In this document: positions 1-7,324 of the stretch, piece by piece
Numbering within the stretch: the first letter of the stretch is position 1
Layout of the letters: every line of letters starts with the position of its first letter
From: Prevotella sp.
Lineage (GTDB): Bacteria; Bacteroidota; Bacteroidia; Bacteroidales; Bacteroidaceae
DNA length: 64,000 nt
Assembly: GCA_017443345.1 (NCBI GenBank)
Contig: JAFSNR010000025.1
Span: 27,127-91,126 of the forward strand
Reading direction: 5' to 3'
Position numbers and translations under genes: made by a program
The notes under the pieces: model-generated
The model's input: only the letters and a program-made list of their open reading frames with translations
What the model was told of the DNA's origin: nothing
The model's database searches: none

Positions 1-227
1 CTATTATGGCTGTCTTTCCAACGGATGGCCACGTATGCGGCAACAAACATTGCTGCCACTACCAACGCCAGTATGCCGCCCCACATTGTATAAGCCACGA
101 CGCATCCAATAGCCAAGGCGATAGCCGTCAGTTCCAAGATAACGACCAGTCGGTTATGCCTGTTCAACTGGCAGATTTCGTCCGTCAGCGTCTTGATACG
201 CTCTGTATATAGTTCCCTTGGACTCAT
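1..227 (-). CDS. MutS-like protein, N-terminal part (cut by window edge)
   Basis: The frame is open from the ATG at 225-227 to the window edge (75 codons). The peptide starts MSPRELYTERIKTLTDEI, continues with a basic stretch, and then has two hydrophobic segments (about residues 28-47 and 50-67). This short helix followed by a membrane hairpin resembles the N-terminus of the membrane-anchored MutS-related ATPases found in Bacteroidota; the ATPase domain would lie outside the window. The family call is from memory of that N-terminal pattern and is tentative. The reverse reading in this region has no family features. Confidence 0.5.
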   Translation of the reverse strand, partial: MSPRELYTERIKTLTDEICQLNRHNRLVVILELTAIALAIGCVVAYTMWGGILALVVAAMFVAAYVAIRWKDSHN

Positions 228-315
228 ACCTGTATATTAGCCGCCACAAAGTTACGTCTTTTCTGTCAGACCGCTGCAATTTGCCGTCCAGATTTAACCA
301 TGATTATATTTTCCC

Positions 316-348
316 CAAACGTCGAAAGACGTGGGGGCAAACGTCGAA
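316..348 (+). promoter_or_regulatory. 22-bp-spaced direct repeat, possible response-regulator site
   Basis: CAAACGTCGAA occurs at 316-326 and again at 338-348, exactly 22 bp apart (two helical turns), and the second copy ends 5 bp before the -33 box at 354. Paired direct repeats of this spacing just upstream of a promoter are the usual binding layout of LytTR-type regulators, and a LytTR regulator is encoded at 3120. The first copy also forms a small hairpin (ACGTC-GAAA-GACGT). The site is seen; the binding protein is inferred. Confidence 0.4.
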
Positions 349-353
349 GACGA

Positions 354-385
354 TTTGGAAGCAGACAGAATTCTTCATACCTTTG
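354..385 (+). promoter_or_regulatory. Bacteroidota-type promoter for the 455 gene
   Basis: TTTG at 354-357, a 20-bp spacer and TACCTTTG at 378-385 match the -33/-7 consensus. Transcription would start near 392, giving a leader of about 60 nt. Confidence 0.7.
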
Positions 386-454
386 CACTGTCAAAAGACG
401 ATAACAAAGTCTGAAGACAGAAACAGAGTATTAACAATTTAAAAATAAAAAGGT

Positions 455-817
455 ATGAAAAAGATGATGATCGCCCTCGTGGCAATGGTAGTGATGACAA
501 TGAGTGCTAATGCACAGAGTGTTAACAATGAGAGCAAGCTGACATTCGACCGTCTGAGCAGCTATCTGGAACTGAGAGTAGACCAGGTTGAACCTGTCAA
601 GACCGCTATGGCACAGTTCGCCACTTCAATGGAGGCTTACTATCAGCTGAGTGACGCTTCAAAGGCTGGTGAGGCTTGGGAGAAGATTCAGGCCAACCAT
701 AAGAAGACGATGAAGAAGGTCCTCGACGAGAAGCAGTACGACAAGTACATCCAGACGCTCGACCTGACAGCCAAGAACACCGCAGAGAGAATTATGGAGG
801 CTACCGCCAGCAAATAG
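455..817 (+). CDS. small exported helical protein, Spy/CpxP-like pattern
   Basis: This is a 120-residue protein with a clear signal peptide (MKKMMIALVAMVVMTMSANAQ, cut after AQ). The mature part is predicted to be nearly all helix. It has the pattern LSSYLELRVDQVEPVKTA near the start and LDEKQYDKYIQTLDLTAKN near the end, which resembles the Spy/CpxP-type periplasmic helical proteins of Bacteroidales; the exact function is unknown. It is a single-gene unit with its own promoter (354-385) and terminator (849-883). The directly repeated site upstream suggests it is controlled by a specific regulator. The start is the only ATG downstream of the promoter that gives a signal peptide. Confidence 0.75.
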   Translation: MKKMMIALVAMVVMTMSANAQSVNNESKLTFDRLSSYLELRVDQVEPVKTAMAQFATSMEAYYQLSDASKAGEAWEKIQANHKKTMKKVLDEKQYDKYIQTLDLTAKNTAERIMEATASK

Positions 818-848
818 CAGTACAACTGATCTTTGAGTTAGATAATTT

Positions 849-883
849 TCTCTCCTGCATAGAGATTATGCGGGAGAGATTTT
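849..883 (+). terminator. rho-independent-like terminator after the 455 gene
   Basis: A 12-bp stem (TCTCTCCTGCAT at 849-860 with ATGCGGGAGAGA at 868-879, one G-U pair) with a 7-nt loop is followed by TTTT. Confidence 0.7.
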
Positions 884-911
884 GCTGTTTCAAAAAGATT
901 TCGTAAATTTG
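881..911 (+). promoter_or_regulatory. promoter for the GH5-lytS-lytR unit
   Basis: TTTG at 881-884, a 19-bp spacer and TAAATTTG at 904-911 fit the -33/-7 consensus. The -33 box overlaps the T-run of the preceding terminator. Confidence 0.6.
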
Positions 912-934
912 CAACCACATAATTCCAACAAGAC

Positions 935-2116
935 ATGAAAAGATTATATTTACTAATATTCATCATATCTGGAACGAATTGCATAAATGCTCAACAGAAA
1001 ACGTTTGAGAATGCTCATCAGGCAGTCCGCAACATGAGTATCGGCTGGAACCTCGGGAATACGCTTGAAAGTTGCAACTACAGTCAGGACAGCCTCATAG
1101 AGAAGACTACCGACTGTTCTGTCAAGGCCTACGAGACTGCATGGGGGCAGCCACAGGCTACCCGCGAACTGATGCACAAGTTGGCAGAGGCAGGATTCAA
1201 GACTATCCGGGTGCCTGTAACTTGGTATCCCCACCTTGACAAAGAGAACCGTGTAGACCTGGAGTGGATGGCCCGTGTGGAGGAGGTTGTCAACTATGTG
1301 CTCGATGAAGGTATGTATTGTGTATTGAATGTACATCATGATGCTGGTGATCAGAAAACCTGTTGGCTGAGGGCAGACTTAGAACGCTTTGACGAAATCA
1401 ATGCACGGTTTGTCTCTTTGTGGCAGCAGATAGCCAATCGATTCAACAAATACGGGGAGCATCTCGTTTTTGAGGGTTGGGGTGAAATTCTCGATAAATA
1501 TGGGGCATGGGTTTGTCCTGAGGATTCAAACGCCTTCGAGGCCATGAACAGACTGGCTCAAAGTTTTGTGAATACCGTGAGGACAACAGGCGGGAATAAT
1601 GCCCAACGCAATCTGATGATCTGTACCTATAGTGCATCTGTTGGGGGCTGGTATAATCACGATGGAACTCGCAGACAGTCGGATGTCGCGCTTTCCTCTT
1701 TTATACTGCCAGAAGACAGTTTACCAGACCATCTGATTGCCAGTGTCCACAGCTATATCCCTTGGAATTGGGATCAGAATCACAGCAAATTGTCGGAGGC
1801 TCACATGGAAGAGATCAAGCAGACGTTCGGGAAGTTCGACAAGTATTTCCTGAGTCGCGGGATTCCTCTTGTTATTGGGGAATATGCTGCATTGTTTGTT
1901 GATGGTACTTATGCCCAGGAGGGTCCAGTCACAGAGGGTGATCAGGAAGAAGGTGCCAAATATGCCCGTCTAATGGTGGAAGAGGCAACCAAGCGTGACA
2001 TCTCGCTGCTCTACTTCATGGGTCTTATCGACAAAGAAGACCGAATGAAACTAAAGTGGAGCCGTCCAAAGACTGTTCAGGCAATTGTTGATACTTATAA
2101 TCAATTTAAGAAATGA
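935..2116 (+). CDS. glycoside hydrolase family 5 endoglucanase-type enzyme, exported
   Basis: The protein has 393 residues with a signal peptide ending at about NAQ (residue 20). GWNLGNT (37-43), RVPVTW (92-97), the paired His of NVHHD (132-136) and HSY (272-274) are family 5 landmarks, closest to subfamily 4 (beta-glucan or xyloglucan endohydrolases). The acid/base is Glu184 in EGWGEILD and the nucleophile is Glu316 in VIGEY. The residue before the acid/base, almost always Asn in clan GH-A, is Gly here, so activity or specificity may be altered. The stop overlaps the start of the sensor kinase by 4 nt, so enzyme and regulators are translationally coupled. Confidence 0.85.
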   Translation: MKRLYLLIFIISGTNCINAQQKTFENAHQAVRNMSIGWNLGNTLESCNYSQDSLIEKTTDCSVKAYETAWGQPQATRELMHKLAEAGFKTIRVPVTWYPHLDKENRVDLEWMARVEEVVNYVLDEGMYCVLNVHHDAGDQKTCWLRADLERFDEINARFVSLWQQIANRFNKYGEHLVFEGWGEILDKYGAWVCPEDSNAFEAMNRLAQSFVNTVRTTGGNNAQRNLMICTYSASVGGWYNHDGTRRQSDVALSSFILPEDSLPDHLIASVHSYIPWNWDQNHSKLSEAHMEEIKQTFGKFDKYFLSRGIPLVIGEYAALFVDGTYAQEGPVTEGDQEEGAKYARLMVEEATKRDISLLYFMGLIDKEDRMKLKWSRPKTVQAIVDTYNQFKK

Positions 2117-3117
2117 TAAAGATAAAGGGTAAGGAAATCTGGTTATTTGTGGCTCAAGTACTGCTACTGTCGCTCATTGTGCTCTCTCCAGGGTTCATCA
2201 GTTATATCAGTAGCGGTGATGGTGAACTTGCTTTGGAATCCACGTGGATAGCCTTTAATTGGTTGGCCCCGTCGATAGGGGCTTATCTTTTGAACTTCTA
2301 TCTCTGTATACCCCTGCTTTGGTTCCGCCATCGATATTGGCAGTATGGTGTAGCGAATGCTGTATTGATTATTATCGGTCATCTGCACCTTTTTGTTAGG
2401 AATATCAGCAACCTGCCCGACAGTTTCCGTGCCGGCTATTCCACGTTCATGATTTTCTCGCTACTGCTCTGCCTGATGGCTATCGGCATTGCTCTGAGCA
2501 TCCGCTATATGATGCGACGGAGTGAGCGGAAGCAGAAGGAGGTGGAAGCCGAGCTAGCGTGGCTGAAGAACCAGATCAATCCGCATTTCCTGTTCAATAC
2601 GCTCAACAACATCTCCAGTCTGGCACAGATTGACGGCGACGAGACACAGGAGGCCATCATGCAGCTGAGCGACCTGCTGCGCTATGCGATGTACGAGACC
2701 AACAAGCCCAAGGTGCGCCTCGATGGTGAAGTGGAGTTTATGCGCAATTACATCCAGCTGATGAAACTGCGCTGCAATGAGATGACAACAGTCAACTTTC
2801 AACTCTCAACTTTCAATTCTCAACTCGAAGTGCCTCCCCTGCTCTTCATCTCGCTTGTCGAGAATGCCTTCAAGCACGGTATGGACAGCAATTCACCTGC
2901 TACCATCGACATTCGTCTGCAACAACAGGATGATACACTCGTATTTACCTGCGACAATACGAATAATCCCAAGCCCACGAAGGACCGCAGCGGCTCTGGC
3001 ATTGGACTCGACAACACTCGTCGACGTCTCGATTTGCTCTATCCAGGCCGTTACACTTGGGAGCAGACGATTACCCCAGAGAATATCTATCACGTTTGTA
3101 TAAAATTGAAGAATTGA
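2113..3117 (+). CDS. LytS-type sensor histidine kinase
   Basis: The protein has 334 residues with four predicted membrane spans (about residues 9-30, 48-70, 76-95, 110-130), then a His_kinase domain with the phospho-acceptor His158 in NPHFLFNTLNN and an HATPase domain with the N-box LVENAFKHG (248-256). There is no obvious large periplasmic sensor loop, so it probably senses through the membrane. Residues of roughly 226-239 are encoded by a five-fold heptamer repeat (2792-2826) and are likely a tolerated insertion between the two catalytic domains. It pairs with the LytTR regulator that starts 2 nt downstream. Confidence 0.88.
   Translation: MIKIKGKEIWLFVAQVLLLSLIVLSPGFISYISSGDGELALESTWIAFNWLAPSIGAYLLNFYLCIPLLWFRHRYWQYGVANAVLIIIGHLHLFVRNISNLPDSFRAGYSTFMIFSLLLCLMAIGIALSIRYMMRRSERKQKEVEAELAWLKNQINPHFLFNTLNNISSLAQIDGDETQEAIMQLSDLLRYAMYETNKPKVRLDGEVEFMRNYIQLMKLRCNEMTTVNFQLSTFNSQLEVPPLLFISLVENAFKHGMDSNSPATIDIRLQQQDDTLVFTCDNTNNPKPTKDRSGSGIGLDNTRRRLDLLYPGRYTWEQTITPENIYHVCIKLKN
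2792..2826. repeat. heptamer array (5 x TCAACTY) inside the sensor kinase gene
   Basis: Five consecutive 7-bp units TCAACTT, TCAACTC, TCAACTT, TCAATTC, TCAACTC are seen. On the other strand the unit is RAGTTGA, which fits the NNGTNRR pattern shared by the arrays of this window. Confidence 0.8.
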
Positions 3118-3119
3118 AT

Positions 3120-3896
3120 ATGGCACTTACTTGTATGATTGTCGATGACGAGCCGTTGGCTGTGCGCCTGCTGGTTTCCTACGTGGAGAAGACACCCGAT
3201 TTGCAGCTGTTGGACTCGTTTACGGACTCTATCCGTGCCATCAATGCTGTCAAGGAACAGAAGCCTGACTTGCTGTTTCTCGACATCCAGATGCCCAATA
3301 TCGATGGTATGGAACTGGCGCATAGTCTGCCAGAAGAGACGCGTGTGGTCTTTACCACTGCTTTTAAGGAATACGCCTTCGAGAGCTATGAGGTGAATGC
3401 GCTCGACTTCCTGTTGAAGCCCATCCGTTACAGTAAGTTTCTCGCGGCAGTCGAAAAGGCGAGGGAATGGTTTACGGTTTACAGCTTACAGTTTACAGGT
3501 GTTTTGCAGACAAGCCCTTCAGATCCTTCAGAGCTATCATCTGTAAACAGTAAACCGTCAACAGTAAACAAAACGATTTTCCTCAAGGTCGATGGCGAGT
3601 GGCGCAGCGTGGTGATCGACAAGATTACCTACGTCAGCTGTATCAAGGACTACGTGATGTTTTATCTCGACGACGAGCCCAAGGCGCTGATCACCCACCT
3701 GACCATGAAGGCTGTAGAGCAGATGTTGCCAGCTGACAAGTTCCTGCGCATCCATCGTTCCTATATCGTTGCCACAGACAAGATCCGCAAGATCGACCGT
3801 AACGACTGCGTATACATCGGCAAGGAAATCATCCACGTGCCTGATGGCTATCTTCCTGCTTTCCGAGCCTTCCTCGAAAGCCGTTCCCCAAGTTAG
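3120..3896 (+). CDS. LytTR-family response regulator
   Basis: The protein has 258 residues. The receiver domain runs over residues 1-120, with acidic DDE (9-11) and phospho-acceptor Asp55 in FLDIQMP. The LytTR DNA-binding domain runs over about residues 150-250 (IFLKVDGEWRSV, FLRIHRSYIVA). The linker (about 118-150) is coded by two inverted heptamer arrays. The ATG at 3120 is preferred because it lies 2 nt after the kinase stop and starts the receiver fold directly; an earlier in-frame ATG at 3057 lies inside the kinase gene. It probably controls glucan-related genes, possibly through the direct repeat at 316-348. Confidence 0.9.
   Translation: MALTCMIVDDEPLAVRLLVSYVEKTPDLQLLDSFTDSIRAINAVKEQKPDLLFLDIQMPNIDGMELAHSLPEETRVVFTTAFKEYAFESYEVNALDFLLKPIRYSKFLAAVEKAREWFTVYSLQFTGVLQTSPSDPSELSSVNSKPSTVNKTIFLKVDGEWRSVVIDKITYVSCIKDYVMFYLDDEPKALITHLTMKAVEQMLPADKFLRIHRSYIVATDKIRKIDRNDCVYIGKEIIHVPDGYLPAFRAFLESRSPS
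3471..3498. repeat. heptamer array (4 units, TTTACAG type) inside the regulator gene
   Basis: TTTACGG, TTTACAG, CTTACAG and TTTACAG run in tandem. It is the inverted partner of the array at 3541, with 42 bp between them. Confidence 0.8.
3541..3569. repeat. heptamer array (4 units, CTGTAAA type) inside the regulator gene
   Basis: CTGTAAA, CAGTAAA, CCGTCAA and CAGTAAA run in tandem, in opposite orientation to the array at 3471. The pair could form a long imperfect stem. Confidence 0.8.
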
Positions 3897-3920
3897 ATGA
3901 AAGTTTGAAATATAAAAGAC

Positions 3921-4101
3921 GAAGTCCTCTTCTTCAGCAACATGAAATGGCTCGCCCGCCTCTACTTTGGCGTCAGGCTGTAGTCCTTTAGAGTCTATCC
4001 ATTGGCCACAAATTGACGAAGATCTTAGTTTTGAGGGAATGTTTGTGGATAACCATCTTTGTGAGCGTTCTCCCAAAGAGGAGTTGGTTTGCTATCCTTA
4101 G
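3921..4101 (+). pseudogene. decayed DUF2442-like gene fragment
   Basis: Two pieces in different frames are visible. The first (3921-3983) ends in a stop. The second reads SIHWPQIDEDLSFEGMF and ends in a TAG at 4099-4101. The IHW..IDEDLSFEGMF signature is what I recall from the C-terminus of DUF2442 proteins, which are often encoded beside DUF4160 in small toxin-antitoxin-like pairs. No start codon or continuous frame exists. The rest of 3897-4235 shows nothing recognisable. Confidence 0.4.
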
Positions 4102-4235
4102 AATTATTTTTTCAAAGTATGTTTGTCATCTTAGGGGCTGTTTATAATTTCAAAATACCAGCTAAGATAACACAATTTATTCAAACATGTAAAGCAAAAG
4201 CCTAATATTCGTTAATGTTATTCGTTCTAAGGGCT

Positions 4236-4556
4236 CTATATCCTCTTAATGAGAGTTTCAGGATTCATCCTTGTGTCCCAGATGTCGATGACGTGAACAA
4301 CATCTTCAATTTCGTCATATTAATGAATGATTTTAAAACGACGGTTCATTATGTGGCGACGACGATATATTATTTGTCTGTCATTGAGAAGTTCCTCTGG
4401 TGTGTAAGATTCTGGGAAAATTCTTACACGTTCTTCGAATGCAGAGATTTCATCTTTCCAGCGCATTGCCGTAGATTTGCCATATTCCACTAACGCATAA
4501 TTGATGTGGTAATCTAGGAGCGAACTGGCATTATCGTGCCAGATTATCTTAGCCAT
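4236..4556 (-). pseudogene. RelE/ParE-type toxin with an in-frame stop
   Basis: From the ATG at 4556 the frame gives 78 residues (MAKIIWHDNASSLLDYHINY to RRFKIIH) and then meets TAA at 4320-4322. The same frame continues at once as YDEIEDVVHVIDIWDTRMNPE and ends at TAG 4236-4238. The 107-codon reading has the length and the C-terminal VxHxxxIWDTRxNP pattern of the RelE/ParE family, so the internal TAA looks like a recent nonsense mutation that removes the last strand of the toxin. The first 13 nt overlap the upstream antitoxin gene, as is usual for such pairs. Confidence 0.75.
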
Positions 4557-4705
4557 GGGTACTTTTCATAAAGACGGTTCCACATCTGTTCTGATGTTAT
4601 CCACTTATTGGGGTCATTGCGTTCTGCCCAGGCTTGATCCACGCGGTTGATGGCCTCTTCAATCGTTTTGGGGCCGAAAATAGGAATGCCAATATCCTCA
4701 CTCAT
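4544..4705 (-). CDS. putative antitoxin of the ParE-type pair
   Basis: A short protein of 53 residues starting MSEDIGIPIFGPKTIEEAI, with a charged helical tail ending YEKYPWLR. It overlaps the toxin start by 13 nt and lies upstream of it, the usual antitoxin-first order. I know this sequence type only from its position beside RelE/ParE toxins in Bacteroidales. The ATG at 4705 is chosen because the -7 box TATATTTG (4730-4737) puts the transcript start near 4723, which rules out the TTG at 4732. The toxin partner is broken, so the antitoxin may now be an orphan. Confidence 0.6.
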   Translation of the reverse strand: MSEDIGIPIFGPKTIEEAINRVDQAWAERNDPNKWITSEQMWNRLYEKYPWLR

Positions 4706-4729
4706 AATCAATAATGACTCTTTCGGTTG

Positions 4730-4737
4730 CAAATATA
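4730..4737 (-). promoter_or_regulatory. -7 box for the antitoxin-toxin pair
   Basis: TATATTTG on the minus strand fits TAnnTTTG. No clear -33 TTTG is present. Confidence 0.45.
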
Positions 4738-4790
4738 GGAATAATTTCCGAACTTTGGAAAGGAAATGGTCAGAAACTGCGAAAAAAATG

Positions 4791-4831
4791 TTTATTTCTC
4801 GCAGAGCCAGTATTCTGACAGGCCGTTCACT
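4791..4831. repeat. 41-bp direct repeat, left copy
   Basis: Bases 4791-4831 are identical to 7814-7854. The repeat is the last 13 codons plus stop of the primase-helicase gene at 7815. After a single mismatch three more bases agree. The two copies bound a 3-kb segment with the ATPase/RloB pair. Confidence 0.9.
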
Positions 4832-5208
4832 TCGCTTACGCCATGATTGAACATATTGACATAGTTTAGGTTCTTCATCATCTCTGCTACAACGCTATTG
4901 CGGTAGTCGTTCACATGTGGGAAGTTCTCTGGACGGGCCTGTCCATAGAGACCGCCAGGGTTCATGATTTCTATATGATTGTCATACTGATATAGTCGAG
5001 TTGGCATGTTCGCTTGGTAATCACGATGCATCACAGCATTCATCATCAACTCACGCAGCACCTTACAGGGATAGTTTCGCACATCCTTTTCTCTCAGAAT
5101 GCTAATAGGAACAGGGCGTTTTGTTACGATACCATCACGGATAAAGTTCTCAAGATCAGGTAGCATCTTGTAAAGGCATCCTTCGAAACGTCTTTTCACG
5201 ATGCTCAT
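4792..5208 (-). pseudogene. fragment of a RecG-like/AlbA-type regulator fused to the primase 3' end
   Basis: The 138-residue frame contains VLRELMMNAVMHRDYQ, NHIEIMNPGGLYG and VVAEMMKNLNYVNMFN, the HATPase_c_4 half of the AlbA_2/RecG-like ATP-binding proteins. The N-terminal AlbA_2 DNA-binding half (about 200 residues) is missing, and the C-terminus is cut at the point where the family normally continues NRG. It is replaced in frame by VNGLSEYWLCEK, identical to the end of the primase-helicase at 7815. This is therefore a junction product at the 41-bp repeat, probably non-functional. Confidence 0.7.
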
Positions 5209-5253
5209 ATGTGCAGACCATTTTTGTATTCCTCTATTTTCGTTGCTCTTTTC

Positions 5254-5841
5254 TTATTCGCTTGTTCGTTTACTTATTCTCCCTTTTATCTGCCCTTTCA
5301 AAAGATCGATTAACTTGTAAATGCCAGTTGATGGATTTTGGAATTTTTTTAGTCCCTTGGCTCTTTTAACAGCAATCTCTGTATTGCCCTTCAAGAAAGT
5401 TTGTTGTGTCTCAGTGAAGTCTGATTTTGTATAGTTCTTCCACACTGATGCACACTTTTTGAGCTCTTTGATGAGATTCTCTGTTGTGATTGCTGTTTTC
5501 TGCTCTTTTGCATGTAACAACAACCAAATTTCAAAGCATGGATTGCTGAGCAACATTTCTGCTTTACAGGCCAAGACCTTCTCATTGATGGCTGCAACAT
5601 CCATGTCATACATTAGAAATGTATAAACTTTATCCCATTGTGAGATTTTAAGTTCTTTAGTACGATTGATGACAAGGTAGGGTGTTATCTTTGTCCCTTC
5701 AATATGGGATACTATTCTAATAGGTGATTTATACCATTTTTTCAGAAGGTTGATATAACTGACCTCAGTTTCGCCCTCGCAAATAACAAGAGCGATTTTG
5801 CGCATCCGCATGGATGGAGATGGTTCTCTTTTACTTGCCAT
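5254..5841 (-). CDS. rloB: RloB-like protein, candidate Toprim nuclease of a defence pair
   Basis: The protein has 195 residues. It has VICEGETEVSYI (19-30) and LMYDMDV (76-82), which resemble the Glu and DxD motifs of the Toprim fold, and NPCFEIWLLLH (100-110), the signature I associate with RloB. RloB genes sit beside an AAA15/RloA ATPase, first noted as R-linked ORFs in type I restriction loci, and the layout is like OLD-family and PARIS ATPase/Toprim pairs. The start is the ATG at 5841, 2 nt after the ATPase stop; a TTG at 5847 would overlap. A role in phage defence is inferred. Confidence 0.75.
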   Translation of the reverse strand: MASKREPSPSMRMRKIALVICEGETEVSYINLLKKWYKSPIRIVSHIEGTKITPYLVINRTKELKISQWDKVYTFLMYDMDVAAINEKVLACKAEMLLSNPCFEIWLLLHAKEQKTAITTENLIKELKKCASVWKNYTKSDFTETQQTFLKGNTEIAVKRAKGLKKFQNPSTGIYKLIDLLKGQIKGRISKRTSE

Positions 5842-5843
5842 AA

Positions 5844-7073
5844 TCAACCTTCCAATAATTGTTTGATACTTGACACCGATGAATCAACATAAGGTACAGC
5901 ATCAAAGCGCCCCTGTATATAACCTTTTTCGGCATCCATGTTCTCACGGAAGTCCTTGAAGTCATATAACGAATAAACATCCGTGGCTCCATCTTCTGTT
6001 TTATTGACAAACACAATTTGGTCTCGTCTTAATCTCCTCACGTCTATAAGGTTCGTATTGTGCGAGGTGAAAAGTAATTGACTATTTTCTGAGGCGTGTA
6101 TCAAATCAAGGATAAAATCTGCCAATCGAGTATGAAGCCCCATGTCAAATTCGTCCATCATAATGCTCTTCTTGTTCTTTACCACATCTAATAGACGGAT
6201 GAAAATCTGGAATAGCTTTCTTGTTCCGTTCGATTCCTCCATATCCATATCAAACATGATTTCTTTTTGGTTCCGGTGGAAAGTTTTGAAACGAAGAACA
6301 TCTACTAACTTGTACGATAACTCAGTCTGTCCAGGCACCATAACTGGAGCCGGCATTTGTTCTTTTCGTGCTTCAATATCAGTAATGTCGGTGTCGCAGA
6401 TTTCAAGTGCTTTAAGAATAACCTTTTTGTATGTGTTGAAACTATCCAACACCATCACATCATTCACATTCACGAGTCCAAGCAAGAACTGGTTCATGAA
6501 ATAGCGATAGAGTTTTTGGGCAATCTCGCGATTCATGGAACTAGCACGACTTAAGAAAAGATTCTTTTCGCTGGTATTAATTACCACATCAGAAGGTTTA
6601 ACCATTACACCTGTACCAAAGCTGTATTTCCCATTTGCATCTCGAATAAACACTTTTGCGCGTCTGCCGACAGGATAGTAATACAGACTTTCACTTATGA
6701 TACGATTACGGGTAAGTTCAAAAGAGTATTCATACTCAATATCATCACAAACGAAATCAATCAAGAATTTGCTGGGCTTCTCCTGCCATCCATCGAATTT
6801 AAATGGCTCGAAATTGAATGTCACACCTTCATTATGCTGATGTGACTCCAATATCATTCTGCAACAAAATGTGATTGCCTTAAGGATGTTTGATTTGCCA
6901 GAAGCATTAGGACCAAATAACCCTACTGTTTTAAGGACAGGCACACCTTTCCACTCCATTACATTATGACTCAACTCACGAGCAAGAGTCGTATTGATAT
7001 TTCCAGCTCTGAAGTCAATTCTAATTCTGTCTCTGATAGAGAAGAAATTCTCAAATTCGATTTTAAGTATCAT
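5844..7073 (-). CDS. rloA: AAA15/OLD-like ATPase (RloA-type)
   Basis: The protein has 409 residues. It has the N-terminal MILKIEFENFFSIRD strand, Walker A GPNASGKS (54-61), a Walker B/signature region SIMMDEFDMGLH, and an H-loop-like LLFTSHNTNLID near the C-terminus. This is the ABC/SMC-like ATPase layout of AAA15 and OLD proteins. The ATG at 7073 is chosen over 7103 because the -7 box at 7101-7108 puts the transcript start near 7094. It is cotranscribed with the RloB-like gene and probably acts as its ATPase sensor. The pair lies between 41-bp repeats, so it may have arrived as one cassette. Confidence 0.85.
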   Translation of the reverse strand: MILKIEFENFFSIRDRIRIDFRAGNINTTLARELSHNVMEWKGVPVLKTVGLFGPNASGKSNILKAITFCCRMILESHQHNEGVTFNFEPFKFDGWQEKPSKFLIDFVCDDIEYEYSFELTRNRIISESLYYYPVGRRAKVFIRDANGKYSFGTGVMVKPSDVVINTSEKNLFLSRASSMNREIAQKLYRYFMNQFLLGLVNVNDVMVLDSFNTYKKVILKALEICDTDITDIEARKEQMPAPVMVPGQTELSYKLVDVLRFKTFHRNQKEIMFDMDMEESNGTRKLFQIFIRLLDVVKNKKSIMMDEFDMGLHTRLADFILDLIHASENSQLLFTSHNTNLIDVRRLRRDQIVFVNKTEDGATDVYSLYDFKDFRENMDAEKGYIQGRFDAVPYVDSSVSSIKQLLEG

Positions 7074-7100
7074 TTCAGTTTTAATTTTGTAGATTTTCTG

Positions 7101-7108
7101 CAAAAATA
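7101..7108 (-). promoter_or_regulatory. -7 box for the ATPase/RloB pair
   Basis: TATTTTTG on the minus strand fits TAnnTTTG; the -33 region is AT-rich without a clean TTTG. The 216 bp from 7109 to 7324 are AT-rich and show no gene. Confidence 0.5.
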
Positions 7109-7324
7109 CAGCTTTAATTTTGTTTTAATGTCGTTTTGGATAAAAAAGTACATCTTTTATACCATATTTAACATAACTTATATCAAATTGGTATATAATA
7201 TTTGAAAAGTAGATCAACAAATATTTTCAAACTCGTTGAGCTACACGCTATTTTGTTGCGTTTTGTTATGTATTTGCCTATCGGTGTCATTTATCCTATT
7301 AGAAAGTAGCTCCGTGAATGGCTG

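Noticed and set aside
3558-4076. 172-codon open frame on the minus strand
   Set aside because: It is antisense to the LytTR regulator and runs into the DUF2442-like remnant; no recognisable motif.
5842-5847. TTG start for the RloB-like gene overlapping the ATPase stop
   Set aside because: An ATG two codons later gives the same frame, and the extra residues have no support.
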